Both the position numbers and the translations under genes were made by a program. From the NCBI RefSeq assembly GCF_017355985.1, contig NZ_JAFIQU010000004.1:310001-374000 (forward strand): a stretch of DNA of 64,000 nucleotides. Reading direction: 5' to 3'. Positions within the stretch are counted from its first letter, which is position 1; the number at the start of each line of letters is the position of its first letter. The stretch comes from Arenibaculum pallidiluteum (GTDB taxonomy: Bacteria; Pseudomonadota; Alphaproteobacteria; Azospirillales; Azospirillaceae). The notes beneath the pieces were generated by a model. It ran no database searches. It was not told the DNA's origin and saw only the letters and a program-made list of their open reading frames with translations. Below, in pieces: positions 46,934 through 56,530 of this stretch.

Positions 46934-47914
46934 TCAGTCCGGGAGCCGCGCCGCGAAGCGGAGCAGGCATTCGTCGTGCCAGGTGGTCCGCCCGGCGCCA
47001 TGAAAGCCGACATGGCCGCCCCGCCGGGACACGAGCGGCACAAGGCTGGGATTCCGCGACCAGTCGCGGGCGGCATAGATCCGACCGGGGATCCAGGGAT
47101 CGTCGAGCGCATGGATCACCAGCGTCGGCACCCGGATCGCGTCCAGGTACCGTGCCGCCGAGTTGACGGCGTAGTATTCCTCCGCGCCGCTCCAGCCGTT
47201 GCGGGGCGCAATGAAGCGGTCGTCGAACTCCCAGGTGTCGCGCACGGCGGCAACGACCGCGGGCTCGCCTGGCTCCAGCGGCCCGGCGAGCGCCTCGGCC
47301 TTCATCGCCAGCAGCAGGTGGCGGTGATAGAACCGGTTCCGCGGCCGCAGGAAGGCAATTGAGGTCGCCCGCAGGTCGATCGGCGCCGAGATGCTGGCGC
47401 CTGCCCGGACGACCGCGGGAGCTCCCTCACCGAGCATTTTGAGCACGCAGTTCCCGCCGAGCGAGTAGCCGACGACCATGAGCCCCGCCTCCAGCAGCGG
47501 CGCCGGAAGGGCCTCGATGACGCGGCGCAGGTCCTCGGTGCGGCCGGCGTGGTAGAGCTGCCGGCAGAGCGGCCGCGTGCCGCCTGCTCCGCGCAGGTTC
47601 AGCCGCAGGACGGAATGACCGCCCTTCAGCAGCGCGGCGGTGCTGACCCGCATGTAGGCGCTTTCGGCGCTGCCCGTGAGGCCGTGCACGAGCAGGGCCA
47701 GCGGGCAGCCCAGCGCGGGGCGTTCCGGCCGGTCCAGAACCCCGACCAGCACGTCGCCCGTGCCGTCCTGCATGGGAAAACGCAGTACCTGCGGCGTCGC
47801 GGCGCTGCGCAGGCGCGGCGGCCGCAACGTGTTGCGCAGGGTCTGGAGGTCGCCGCCGACCCAGGGGAGCCGCGGCCGGAAGGCGGGAAAATCAGAAACC
47901 GTCGAGTTCACCAT
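46934..47914 (-). CDS. YheT-type alpha/beta hydrolase
   Basis: 326 aa from the ATG at 47914 (MVNSTVSDFPAFRPRLPW). Alpha/beta hydrolase with nucleophile elbow VVGYSLGGNCVLKML and the YheT-specific LLVHGLTGSAESAYMR and HALDDPWIPG blocks; the His is in RRGGHVGFHG. Substrate unknown. Its start overlaps the end of the upstream 152-aa gene by 23 bp. Last gene of the minus-strand operon starting at the PLP decarboxylase. Confidence 0.92.
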   Translation of the reverse strand: MVNSTVSDFPAFRPRLPWVGGDLQTLRNTLRPPRLRSAATPQVLRFPMQDGTGDVLVGVLDRPERPALGCPLALLVHGLTGSAESAYMRVSTAALLKGGHSVLRLNLRGAGGTRPLCRQLYHAGRTEDLRRVIEALPAPLLEAGLMVVGYSLGGNCVLKMLGEGAPAVVRAGASISAPIDLRATSIAFLRPRNRFYHRHLLLAMKAEALAGPLEPGEPAVVAAVRDTWEFDDRFIAPRNGWSGAEEYYAVNSAARYLDAIRVPTLVIHALDDPWIPGRIYAARDWSRNPSLVPLVSRRGGHVGFHGAGRTTWHDECLLRFAARLPD

Positions 47915-48350
47915 GGAACCGGTCGTGCGCCCCGAGGATCGCTCCGTAGAACGGGTTCCTGCGGACGAATTCCGTATAGTCCCTCTGGCGCCGCCGGTCG
48001 GCCTGGAGCCAGGCATCGGCCGCCGCCTGATGCTCCGGATGGATCGACAGGAGATAGAAGGCCGCCTGCTCGACCGAGCCGATCTCCGCCTCGTCGAGCC
48101 TTTCCAGGATCGCGCCCATATGGGACGGCAGCAGCGCCATGAAGGGCAGCGTGCTGCCCGCCGCCCGGCGGTTCCTCTCGAAGGCCGTCTGCAGCTTCTC
48201 GATGATCTTCAGGAAGAGCGGCCGGCGCGTCGTCCAGTCGGCCTCGGCCGCCAGCAGATCGGCGAGGCTGGAGAACAGCCCCCGCTCGTCCTCGTCCAGG
48301 CCTTCCCAGACCGTCTGCGCGGGTCTCTGGATCGGCGTCCCGTCGTTCAT
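47892..48350 (-). CDS. Hypothetical protein (helical, 152 aa)
   Basis: From the ATG at 48350 (MNDGTPIQRPAQTVWEGLDE). Helical: FSSLADLLAAEADWTTRRPL, EKLQTAFERNR, LERLDEAEIGSVEQAAFYLL, ending FYGAILGAHDRFHGEL. No motif recognised. ATG overlaps the stop of the 295-aa hydrolase (ATGA). Sandwiched between two alpha/beta hydrolases, so presumably co-expressed with them. Confidence 0.62.
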   Translation of the reverse strand: MNDGTPIQRPAQTVWEGLDEDERGLFSSLADLLAAEADWTTRRPLFLKIIEKLQTAFERNRRAAGSTLPFMALLPSHMGAILERLDEAEIGSVEQAAFYLLSIHPEHQAAADAWLQADRRRQRDYTEFVRRNPFYGAILGAHDRFHGELDGF

Positions 48351-49234
48351 TCGGGCTCCTCCAGCAGGAAGTCGCGGATCGCGGCGATCTGCCCGTCGGC
48401 CATGAGGGCCGGGGCATGGCCGGCATCCTCGACCAAGTGGGTCCGGGCTCGCGGCCCGCGGGTCGCCATCTCCGCCAGAGTGCCGGGCAGCAGCAGGTCC
48501 GAGGAGGCGCCGCGCACCGCCAGAACGGGGCAGGAAATGCGGTCCCAGACCGCCCAGAGATCGACGTCCTGCGGGGGCGCGCTGCGGATGGGAACCGAGA
48601 TACGGGGATCGTAGCCGAGGGCATAGCCCCCACCGGGCAGCGGCCGTGCCTCGTGGCGCGCCAGATGCGTCCACTGCGCGTCCGTGAGCGCGCCGAAGGG
48701 GGCGTAGGTCGTGCGCATCGCGGCCTCCAGCGCTGCGATGGTCGGAAAGCGCGGGTCCTGGCCGACATAGGCGGCGATCCGCTCAAGTGCCGTCTTCGGG
48801 ACGAAGGGCCCCACGTCGTTCAGCACCAGCCGTCGGATCGGCGTGTTCGGCTGGGCAGCCAGCATCATCCCGACCAGCCCGCCCATGGAGGTGCCGATCC
48901 AGTCGACGGCTGCGGCACCCGACCGCGCGATCAGGGCCGCGCTGTCGGCCATGTATTGCGGCAGGCCGTAGAGGTTCGGGTCGGCCAGCCAGTCGCTGCG
49001 GCCGCGGCCCGGCATGTCCGGGCACAGCACCCGCAGGCCGGCACCCGCAAGGCCTGCAGCCAGGAAGTCGAAATCCCGCCCGTTACGCGTCAGGCCGTGG
49101 ACGCAGACAACGGTGCGGCCGGCATCGGGCGCGCCCCATTCCGCATAGGCGATCCTGTGGAAACCCGCCGGGCTGAGCCCGAGAAGGCTCCGCTCTCCAG
49201 GAAGCGCCAACGGCTCCGCACCGGTTCCCGTCAT
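48347..49234 (-). CDS. Alpha/beta hydrolase
   Basis: 295 aa. Fold motifs: VCVHGLTRNGRDFD (oxyanion hole), nucleophile WIGTSMGGLVGMML, Asp region then His in LVEDAGHAPALMADGQ. Comparable to haloalkane dehalogenase/epoxide hydrolase-like esterases; no specific substrate. 9 bp after the decarboxylase gene. Confidence 0.9.
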   Translation of the reverse strand: MTGTGAEPLALPGERSLLGLSPAGFHRIAYAEWGAPDAGRTVVCVHGLTRNGRDFDFLAAGLAGAGLRVLCPDMPGRGRSDWLADPNLYGLPQYMADSAALIARSGAAAVDWIGTSMGGLVGMMLAAQPNTPIRRLVLNDVGPFVPKTALERIAAYVGQDPRFPTIAALEAAMRTTYAPFGALTDAQWTHLARHEARPLPGGGYALGYDPRISVPIRSAPPQDVDLWAVWDRISCPVLAVRGASSDLLLPGTLAEMATRGPRARTHLVEDAGHAPALMADGQIAAIRDFLLEEPE

Positions 49235-49243
49235 CCGGGGCCC

Positions 49244-50500
49244 CTACTCCGCCGCCCGCGCCGTCGCTTCCGTGGGCTCCATCGCCGGCATCGGAAGGAA
49301 GGCCGGGTCGGTGACCTCGACGAAGCGGTCGGGCAGGAAGCCATTGAAGTCCGTCCGCAGCTCCAGCGTGTAGGCGCCGGCCTGGCCGATCTCGATGTAG
49401 TCGCCCTCCCGGACGTCCTCGGCGAGCATGTAGGGTCCCTCCATCACATCGGCCGAATCGCAGGTGGGCCCGAACAGGCTGAAGGGGGCAAGGCGACCCG
49501 ACGGCCGCCCGCCTGCCCTCAGGACCCGCATGGGGAAACGCAGGCCGGCATATTTCAGGTCCGAAAGACTGCCGTAGATCCCGTCGTTGATATAGAGGAA
49601 TCCCGCACGTCTGAGCTCCACCCGGACCACCAGCGAGGCGCCGGCCGCGACGAGGGCCCGTCCCGGCTCGCACCAAAGCTCGCAGCCGGGCGCCCGGGCA
49701 GCATCGGGCAGCGCGTCACGGATCGCCGCGACATAGGCATCGAGCGGCGGCGGGTAGAGGCCGACATAGGGCGCGGGAAAGCCGCCGCCCACGTCCAGGA
49801 CCGAGACGGGCACGCCCGATCCGCGCAGCACCTCGTCGGCGAGGCGCAGGGCGGTAGCCCAGGACGATGGGGTCAGGCACTGGGATCCCACGTGAAAGCA
49901 CAGACCCGCCTTCTGCCCGCCCGCCTGGACCGCGCGCAGCAGGTCGATGCAGCCGGCGACGTCGGTGCCGAACTTGCCACCGAGGTCGTAGACGGCGGCG
50001 CCGCGCGGCGTCGCAAGCCGCACCATCATGGTGACGTCGTCGGCGTCGCCGGTCTCCTGGCGGATCTTGGCGAGCTCGTCGGGATGATCGAGGGCGAAAT
50101 GGCGGACCCCATACCGGTAGTACGCCTCCCGGATCGCGCCCCGCTGCTTCACGGGATGCATGAAGTATGCCCTGCTGTCCGCGTAGCGGTCCCGGACGAG
50201 CGCGACCTCGGTGAGCGAAGCCGTGTCGAAGTCGCACACGCCGCCGTCGCGCAAGGCGTCGACGAAGATCGGCTCGGCGTTGCATTTCACGGCGTAGAGC
50301 ACCCGCCCCGGGAAGGCATCGATGAAGTTCCGCGCGGTCGCGCGCAGCACGTGCGGCCGGAAACAGTAGATCGGCTGGTCCGGCCGGATGGCCGAGACCA
50401 TGGCCGCCGCGTCGGGATAGCGCCCCGCGGCGCCCGAGCCGGGAGCGGCATAGCCCGTCGGAAGGAGCTGGTCCGCGGTGTTGGCGAAAGGCATTGGCAT
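49244..50500 (-). CDS. Ornithine/lysine/diaminopimelate decarboxylase-like PLP enzyme (fold III)
   Basis: 418 aa from the ATG at 50500. PLP Schiff-base lysine in YAVKCNAEP, the HVGSQCLTP block, PLP phosphate site DVGGGFP, and the active-site cysteine motif GPTCDSADVM, which points to ornithine/lysine decarboxylase rather than the arginine type. Product likely a polyamine such as putrescine; the substrate cannot be settled. First gene of a minus-strand operon with two hydrolases. Confidence 0.92.
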   Translation of the reverse strand: MPMPFANTADQLLPTGYAAPGSGAAGRYPDAAAMVSAIRPDQPIYCFRPHVLRATARNFIDAFPGRVLYAVKCNAEPIFVDALRDGGVCDFDTASLTEVALVRDRYADSRAYFMHPVKQRGAIREAYYRYGVRHFALDHPDELAKIRQETGDADDVTMMVRLATPRGAAVYDLGGKFGTDVAGCIDLLRAVQAGGQKAGLCFHVGSQCLTPSSWATALRLADEVLRGSGVPVSVLDVGGGFPAPYVGLYPPPLDAYVAAIRDALPDAARAPGCELWCEPGRALVAAGASLVVRVELRRAGFLYINDGIYGSLSDLKYAGLRFPMRVLRAGGRPSGRLAPFSLFGPTCDSADVMEGPYMLAEDVREGDYIEIGQAGAYTLELRTDFNGFLPDRFVEVTDPAFLPMPAMEPTEATARAAE

Positions 50501-50734
50501 TCGCGATCCGTTCGTCTGCGAGGGCCGCGCCGGCGGCCAGGTCATATGTGGCAAAACACCGTGGCGGCAAAAGCGTCAGCGACCCGCGCCCCGGATTTGC
50601 CACGCCCCGTTCTCCGCGGCCCTGGCCGCCGCTGCGCCGTTCGGGCGCGCCCGGCTCCCGCTCTCGCGCCTTTGCCTGCCGCGCGGCTCGCTGCTAAAAC
50701 GCTCGGCGCGCGCCAAGACGCACCGGAGGAAACG

Positions 50735-52234
50735 ATGCAGAGCCAAGGCCCCACCCCAGTCCTGGACCCGCATGCACTTGCCGAGCAGATGTCGGGCAGG
50801 CTGCTGATCGGCGGCGAGCTGGTGCCGGCGCGCAGCGGGCGCACCTTCGATGTCGCGAACCCGGCCACCGGCGTCGTGATCGGTCGCGCCGCCCTGGGCG
50901 AGGCGGCGGACGTGGACGCCGCGGTGGCCGCCGCCGTGGCGGGCCAGGCCGCCTGGCGCGAGATGGGCGCGCGCGAGCGCGGCAGGCTGGTGGTCGAGTG
51001 CGGCCGCCGCCTGAACGAGCACGTCGAGGAGCTCGGGCGCCTGGTCGCGCTGGAGACCGGCAAGGCGCTTCGGACCGAGAGCCGCGTCGAGGCCAGTATC
51101 CTGGCTGACGTCTTCACCTTCTTCGGCGGCCTCGCGCCGGAGCTGAAGGGCGAGACGGTGCCGTTCAACCCGAAGATGCTGACCCTGACGCAGCGTGAGC
51201 CACTGGGCGTGGTGGGGGCCATCATCCCCTGGAACGTGCCCATGATGCTGATGGCGCTGAAGATCGCACCGGCGCTGGTCGCCGGCAACGCGGTCGTCGT
51301 CAAGTCCGCGGAGGAGGCGCCTTTCGCCGTCCTGCGGGCCTGCGAGATCATGAGCCAGGTCCTGCCGAAGGGCGTGCTGAACATCCTGTCCGGCTTCGGC
51401 CCGGAATGTGGCGGGCCGCTCGTCGCCCATCCCAGGGTGAAGAAGATCACCTTCACGGGCTCTGTGGAGACGGGCCGCATCGTCTACCGCACGGCCGCCG
51501 AGAAGCTGATCCCCGTCACGCTCGAGCTCGGCGGCAAGAGCCCGATGATCGTGATGGACGACGCCGACCTCGACCGGGCGGTCGAGGGCGCCATGGTGGG
51601 CATGCGCTTCACCCGCCAGGGTCAGAGCTGCACCGCCGCCTCGCGCATGCTGGTCCATGACCGCGTCCACGACGCATTCGTCGCCAAGCTCAAGGCGCGG
51701 GTGGATGCCCTGCGGATGGGCGACCCGCTCGACGAGGCCACAGACATCGGCGCGATCGTCTCGCGCCAGCAATACGACAAGGTCCTCTCCTATATCGAGG
51801 TCGGCCGCGGCACGCCCGGCGCCCAGGCGCTGGAATGCTCGTCCATGCCGGAAGACCCGCGGCTCGCGGGCGGGCTGTTCGTCCGCCCGGTGCTCTTCAC
51901 CGGGCTCGGCAACGACAGTCGCCTGGCCCGCGAGGAGATCTTCGGCCCGGTGACGTGCATCATCCGCTTCCGCGACTACGAGGAGGCGATCGCCATGGCG
52001 AACGACACCGAATACGGCCTCGCGGCGACGATCTGGACCCGCGACCTGCGCACCGCCATGGACGCGACGCAGCGGCTCGAGGCGGGGTTCGTCCAGGTGA
52101 ACCAGAACCTGGTCGTCCAGCCGAACCTCAGTTACGGCGGCGTGAAGACGTCGGGCCTCGGAAAGGAGGCTTCTCTCGAGTCCATGCTCGAGCACTTCAC
52201 GCACAAGAAGACGATCATCGTCAACATGACGTGA
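50735..52234 (+). CDS. NAD(P)-dependent aldehyde dehydrogenase
   Basis: 499 aa from the ATG at 50735, with GGAGG 8 bp upstream. ALDH motifs: IIPWNVPMMLMALKIAPAL, ITFTGSVETGR, catalytic Glu in VTLELGGKSP, Cys in RQGQSCTAASR, and EEIFGPVTCI. Substrate specificity unknown; it could oxidise the aldehyde of polyamine breakdown, as a divergent decarboxylase gene precedes it (about 230 bp away). 49 bp before the acylase gene. Confidence 0.94.
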   Translation: MQSQGPTPVLDPHALAEQMSGRLLIGGELVPARSGRTFDVANPATGVVIGRAALGEAADVDAAVAAAVAGQAAWREMGARERGRLVVECGRRLNEHVEELGRLVALETGKALRTESRVEASILADVFTFFGGLAPELKGETVPFNPKMLTLTQREPLGVVGAIIPWNVPMMLMALKIAPALVAGNAVVVKSAEEAPFAVLRACEIMSQVLPKGVLNILSGFGPECGGPLVAHPRVKKITFTGSVETGRIVYRTAAEKLIPVTLELGGKSPMIVMDDADLDRAVEGAMVGMRFTRQGQSCTAASRMLVHDRVHDAFVAKLKARVDALRMGDPLDEATDIGAIVSRQQYDKVLSYIEVGRGTPGAQALECSSMPEDPRLAGGLFVRPVLFTGLGNDSRLAREEIFGPVTCIIRFRDYEEAIAMANDTEYGLAATIWTRDLRTAMDATQRLEAGFVQVNQNLVVQPNLSYGGVKTSGLGKEASLESMLEHFTHKKTIIVNMT

Positions 52235-52283
52235 TCGCCGCCCCGGCGCGCGGACACACCGGGGCGGCGCAGGAGACGGTGGC

Positions 52284-54662
52284 ATGAAATGGATGCGGCG
52301 CCTGGGGATCGGCCTGGCCGTGCTGGCGGTGGTGGCCGTCGCCGGCGTCGCGGGGGGCTGGCTGTGGCTTCGCACCGGGCTGCCGCCCCTCTCCGGCCGC
52401 TGGACGATCGCGGGCCTCTCGGCGCAGGTCGAGATCATCCGCGATGCCGAGGCCGTGCCCCACATCTTCGCGGAGACCGAGCAGGACGCCTATTTCGCCC
52501 TGGGATGGCTGCACGCCCAGGACCGGCTCTGGCAGATGGAGATGCAGCGGCGCCTCGGCGCCGGCCGCCTTGCCGAGGTGATCGGCGCCCCCGGCCTGCG
52601 GCCGGACCGGATGATGCGCACGCTTGGTCTCTACCGGCGGGCCGAGGCGAGCCTAGAAGCCCTGTCGCCGGATTTCCGCCGGGCGCTGGACTCCTATGCT
52701 GCCGGTGTGAACGCCTGGCTCGCGGCGCGCGGCGGACCGCTGCCGGTCGAGTTCCAGCTCCTGCGCATCACGCCGGAGCCCTGGCGGCCGGCCGACAGCC
52801 TCGTCTGGGGCAAGCTGATGGCGCTGCAGCTCGGCGCCAACATGCGGCGCGAGCTCCTCAACGCCCGCATGGCGCGCGAGCTGACCGTCGAGCAGGTCCG
52901 CGATCTCGACCCGGACGCGCCGCGGGACTGGCCCACCACCCTCGCGGCCGCGCTCGACGGGATCGACTTCGCCGCCTTCACTCTGGACGGCATGCCTTCG
53001 CTCGGTCCGTCCACGGCCTCGAACGAATGGGTCCTGGCCGGCAGCCAGACCGCGACCGGCAAGCCGATCCTGGCCAATGATCCCCATCTCGGGCTCGGGG
53101 CGCCGGTGCTCTGGTACCTGGCCCGGATCGAGGCGCCCGGGCTGAGCCTCACCGGCGGCACGGTGCCGGGCGCACCGCTCCACCTGCTCGGCCACAACGG
53201 CAAGGCGGCCTGGGGCCTGACCACGACGGGCGGCGATGTCCAGGACCTGTTCGTCGAGCGGCTGGACCCGGGCGATCCCGGCCGCTACCTGACGCCCACG
53301 GGATCCGAGCCCTTCGCGACGCGCACCGAGACGATCCGGCTCGCCGATGGCTCGGAGGAGACGCTGACGGTCCGGGAGACCCGCCATGGGCCCGTGGTCT
53401 CCGACCTGGACATTGCAGCTGACCCGCCGCCGCCGGAGGGACACGTCCTGGCGCTCGCCTGGACCGGCCTCTCCGAGCGGGACACGACGGCCGAGGCGAT
53501 CTTCCGCCTGAACCGCGCGGGCTCCTGGGACGCCTTCCGGGACGCGCTGCGCATCTTCCAGGCGCCGCAGCAGAACTTCGCCTATGCGGATGCCGGCGGG
53601 ACCATCGGCTTCGTGGCGGCGGGGACCGTCCCGGTCCGGCGCGCTGGGGATGGAACCGCGCCGGTGCCGGGATGGACCGGTGAGTTCGACTGGACCGGAA
53701 CGATCCCGTTCGATGCGCTGCCCCAGGGCGTCAACCCGCCCTCAGGGAGCTTCGTGAACGCGAACAACCGCGTGGTCGGCCCCGGCTACCCGCACCTGAT
53801 CGCCCGGGAGTGGGACGACGGCTGGCGCGCGGCCCGGATCGAGCAGGTCCTCGGGGCCGGGCGGAACCACGCGCTTGCCGATTCCGAACGCCTGCTGGCG
53901 GACACCCTCAGCCTCCCGGCGCTGCTGCTGCAGCCGCTGCTGACGCGCACCGCGCCGCGATCGGACCGGGCCGCGCGCGCGCTCGCGCTGCTGCGCGACT
54001 GGGACGGGCGCATGGACCGCAACCGGCCGGAGCCGCTGATCTTCGACTGGTGGCTGCGCGAGCTGAACCGCGCGCTGTACGCGGACGAGACCGGCGAGCT
54101 GTTCGGCGCCCTTTGGCAGCTCAGGCCGTCCGCCGTGGCCCGCATGCTGACCGAACGTCAGGGCTGGTGCGACGACCAGCGGTCGGTGGGCACGGTGGAG
54201 ACCTGCGCGGCGATTCTCTCGGCGTCGCTGGAGACGACCCTCGACGCGCTCGCCGCGCGCCATGGGCCGAACCTCGCCGCCTGGCGCTGGGGCCTCGAGC
54301 ATCGCGCCGCGCTGGAGAACCAGGTCCTTGCGCGGGTGCCGGTGCTGGGCCGGCTGTACGACATCGGCGTCGAGACCGACGGCGGGAACTTCACCGTGAA
54401 CCGCGGCGCCTTCGTGCTCCGCGACGAGGCCGCCCCCTTCGCACATACCCATGGCGCCGGCTACCGGGCCGTGTACGATCTCGCCGATCTGTCCCGCTCG
54501 CTGTTCGTGATCGCGACGGGCCAGTCCGGCAACCCGCTCTCGCCGCACTACGCCGATTTCGTCGGCCGCTGGGCGGCCGGACGGCACGTCACGATCGCGG
54601 GATCGCGGGAAGCGCTCGCGGCACGCGGCCAACGCACCCTCCTGATCCCCGAGGCACCATGA
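52284..54662 (+). CDS. Penicillin acylase-family Ntn hydrolase
   Basis: 792 aa precursor. N-terminal signal/anchor (MRRLGIGLAVLAVVAVAGVAGG, residues 4-25), so exported to the periplasm. Alpha part to about residue 245, then the self-processing site with nucleophile Ser246 in TASNEWVLAGS, where cleavage would free the beta chain. Other family blocks: LLGHNGKAAWGLT, FVNANNRVVGPGYPHLIAREWDDG, and the C-terminal QSGNPLSPHYADFVGRW. Relatives hydrolyse penicillins, acyl-homoserine lactones or other amides; substrate unknown. ATGA overlap with the next gene. Confidence 0.92.
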   Translation: MKWMRRLGIGLAVLAVVAVAGVAGGWLWLRTGLPPLSGRWTIAGLSAQVEIIRDAEAVPHIFAETEQDAYFALGWLHAQDRLWQMEMQRRLGAGRLAEVIGAPGLRPDRMMRTLGLYRRAEASLEALSPDFRRALDSYAAGVNAWLAARGGPLPVEFQLLRITPEPWRPADSLVWGKLMALQLGANMRRELLNARMARELTVEQVRDLDPDAPRDWPTTLAAALDGIDFAAFTLDGMPSLGPSTASNEWVLAGSQTATGKPILANDPHLGLGAPVLWYLARIEAPGLSLTGGTVPGAPLHLLGHNGKAAWGLTTTGGDVQDLFVERLDPGDPGRYLTPTGSEPFATRTETIRLADGSEETLTVRETRHGPVVSDLDIAADPPPPEGHVLALAWTGLSERDTTAEAIFRLNRAGSWDAFRDALRIFQAPQQNFAYADAGGTIGFVAAGTVPVRRAGDGTAPVPGWTGEFDWTGTIPFDALPQGVNPPSGSFVNANNRVVGPGYPHLIAREWDDGWRAARIEQVLGAGRNHALADSERLLADTLSLPALLLQPLLTRTAPRSDRAARALALLRDWDGRMDRNRPEPLIFDWWLRELNRALYADETGELFGALWQLRPSAVARMLTERQGWCDDQRSVGTVETCAAILSASLETTLDALAARHGPNLAAWRWGLEHRAALENQVLARVPVLGRLYDIGVETDGGNFTVNRGAFVLRDEAAPFAHTHGAGYRAVYDLADLSRSLFVIATGQSGNPLSPHYADFVGRWAAGRHVTIAGSREALAARGQRTLLIPEAP

Positions 54663-55873
54663 CCGTCACCATCGAAACGATCCGCGCGGCGCAGGAGACG
54701 CTGCGGGGCGAGCTGACGGTGACGCCCACGATCCGCGCGGACCGGCTGTCGGCGGCGCTCGGAACCAGCCTCCACCTGAAGCTCGAGAACCTCCAGCAGA
54801 CCGGGAGCTTCAAGGAGCGCGGCGCGCTGGTGAAGCTGCGGAGCCTCACGCCGGCCGAGGCCTCGGCCGGCGTGATTGCCATGTCCGCCGGGAACCACGC
54901 CCAGGGCGTCGCATGCCACGCGGGACGCCTCGGCATCCCGGCGACCATCGTGATGCCTGCGCGAACGCCCTTCACCAAGGTCGAGCGCACGGAATCCTAT
55001 GGCGCGCGGGTCGTGCTGCACGGCGAGAGCCTGAGCGAGGCCGAGGCCCACGCCCACGAGCTGGCGGCCCGGCACGGGCTGACCTTCGTGCATCCCTACG
55101 ACGATCCCCTGGTCGTCGCGGGCCAGGGCACCTGCGGCCTCGAGCTGATGGAGGCGGTGCCCGGCCTGGAGATCCTGGTGGTGCCCTGCGGCGGCGGCGG
55201 GCTGCTCGCCGGCATCGCGCTGGCGGCCAAGGCGCTGAATCCCGGCATCGTGGTCTATGGCGTTGAATCGGCGCTGTACCCGTCCATGCGCCAGGTGCTT
55301 GCGGGCGAGCCCGTGGCCTGCCGGGGGGCTACGCTCGCCGAGGGCATTGCGGTGAAGGCCCCGGGCATGCTGACGCGCGAGATCATCCGCGAGACCGTGG
55401 CCGAGATCCTGCTGGTCGACGAGGCGGCCATCGAGCGCTCCGTCTTCGCCCTGATGACCGAGCAGAAGCTGGTTGCCGAAGGCGCCGGCGCCGCCGGGGT
55501 CGCGGCGATCATGGCCGATCCCGCGCGCTTCTCCGGCCGCCGCGTCGGCACGGTCCTGTGCGGCGGGAACATCGATGCGCGCCTGCTGGCCTCGGTGCTG
55601 ATGCGTGGGCTCGTGCGCGAGCAGCGCATGGTGCGCCTCAGGATCGAGATCGACGACGCGCCAGGCACCCTCGGCACGGTCGCGCGCCTGATCGGCGAGG
55701 CCGGCGGCAACATCGTCGAGGTCTATCACCGCCGACTCTTCTACGACGTTCCCGTGAAGATGGCCGAGATCGACGTGGTGCTGGAGACGCGCGGCCCGCT
55801 GCATGTCGAGCAGATCCGCGCCCGCCTGCAGGAGGTCGGATTCACTGCCGTGCTGATGGGCGAGGTGAGCTGA
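54659..55873 (+). CDS. Threonine ammonia-lyase
   Basis: PLP enzyme deaminating threonine to 2-oxobutyrate, in isoleucine synthesis or threonine degradation. 404 aa from the ATG at 54659. PLP lysine in GSFKERGALVKL; GGGGLLAGIALA phosphate loop; ends in an ACT regulatory domain (MVRLRIEIDDAPGTLGTVARL). The length and single ACT domain fit the medium-chain type. Translationally coupled to the acylase gene. Confidence 0.93.
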   Translation: MTVTIETIRAAQETLRGELTVTPTIRADRLSAALGTSLHLKLENLQQTGSFKERGALVKLRSLTPAEASAGVIAMSAGNHAQGVACHAGRLGIPATIVMPARTPFTKVERTESYGARVVLHGESLSEAEAHAHELAARHGLTFVHPYDDPLVVAGQGTCGLELMEAVPGLEILVVPCGGGGLLAGIALAAKALNPGIVVYGVESALYPSMRQVLAGEPVACRGATLAEGIAVKAPGMLTREIIRETVAEILLVDEAAIERSVFALMTEQKLVAEGAGAAGVAAIMADPARFSGRRVGTVLCGGNIDARLLASVLMRGLVREQRMVRLRIEIDDAPGTLGTVARLIGEAGGNIVEVYHRRLFYDVPVKMAEIDVVLETRGPLHVEQIRARLQEVGFTAVLMGEVS

Positions 55874-55911
55874 GCCCGGCCCGCGGCGTCCTGGTGAACT
55901 GCGCCCCGCCC

Positions 55912-56388
55912 TCAGGCCAGATTGGCGTAGCGGCCCGCGTGGTAGACCAGCGGCCGCCCGACGGGATCCGCGGCGAGGCGGAGGACCCTGCCCACCATGA
56001 TCAGGTGGTCCCCGCCCTCGTGCACGGCCTCGGTCACGCAGTCGATGGTGGCGACCGTTCCCTTGATGATCGGCGCCCCGGTCGTCCAGGTCTCGCTGTC
56101 GACGCCGTCCCAGCGGTCGGGATGGGGTTGGGAGAAGCGGACCGAGAGGTGCCGCTGGTCCTCGCGCAGGATGTTCACGGCGAAATGGCCGGCGTCGCGG
56201 AACCGCTCGAACCACTGGGATTGGCGGCCAAGGCAGAAAAGGACCAGCGGCGGCTCCAGCGAGACCGAGGTCACGGAGTTGACCGTCAGCCCCATGGGCG
56301 TGCCGTCCGCGGCCCGGGCGGTCACCACGGCGACGCCGGTCACGAAGCAGCCGAGTGCGGCGCGGAATTCGCGCGGATCGATCGTCAT
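55912..56388 (-). CDS. Flavin reductase family protein
   Basis: 158 aa FMN-binding split-barrel protein: EFRAALGCFVTGVAVVTARA, then GLTVNSVTSVSLEPPLVLFCL and FAVNILREDQRHL, ending with the HAGRYANL motif. It likely supplies reduced flavin to a monooxygenase or acts alone; the partner is not local. Divergent from motA. Confidence 0.93.
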   Translation of the reverse strand: MTIDPREFRAALGCFVTGVAVVTARAADGTPMGLTVNSVTSVSLEPPLVLFCLGRQSQWFERFRDAGHFAVNILREDQRHLSVRFSQPHPDRWDGVDSETWTTGAPIIKGTVATIDCVTEAVHEGGDHLIMVGRVLRLAADPVGRPLVYHAGRYANLA

Positions 56389-56530
56389 GCCAGAGCCAGG
56401 CGCGCTGCGACGGGGGTCCCTCGGTTACCGCAGCGGCCCAGGCGGCGCAAGCCTTACGTCCTTGGATTAAAGGCTTCTTAACAAAATCCTCCCACGCTCC
56501 AGCAGGCTCTCCGCTCGACGAAAGATCGAC

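Noticed and set aside
48416-50734. Very long plus-strand open frame running into the aldehyde dehydrogenase
   Set aside because: It lies antisense to the decarboxylase and hydrolase genes; the translated part before 50735 is His/Arg/Gln-rich shadow sequence typical of high-GC DNA.
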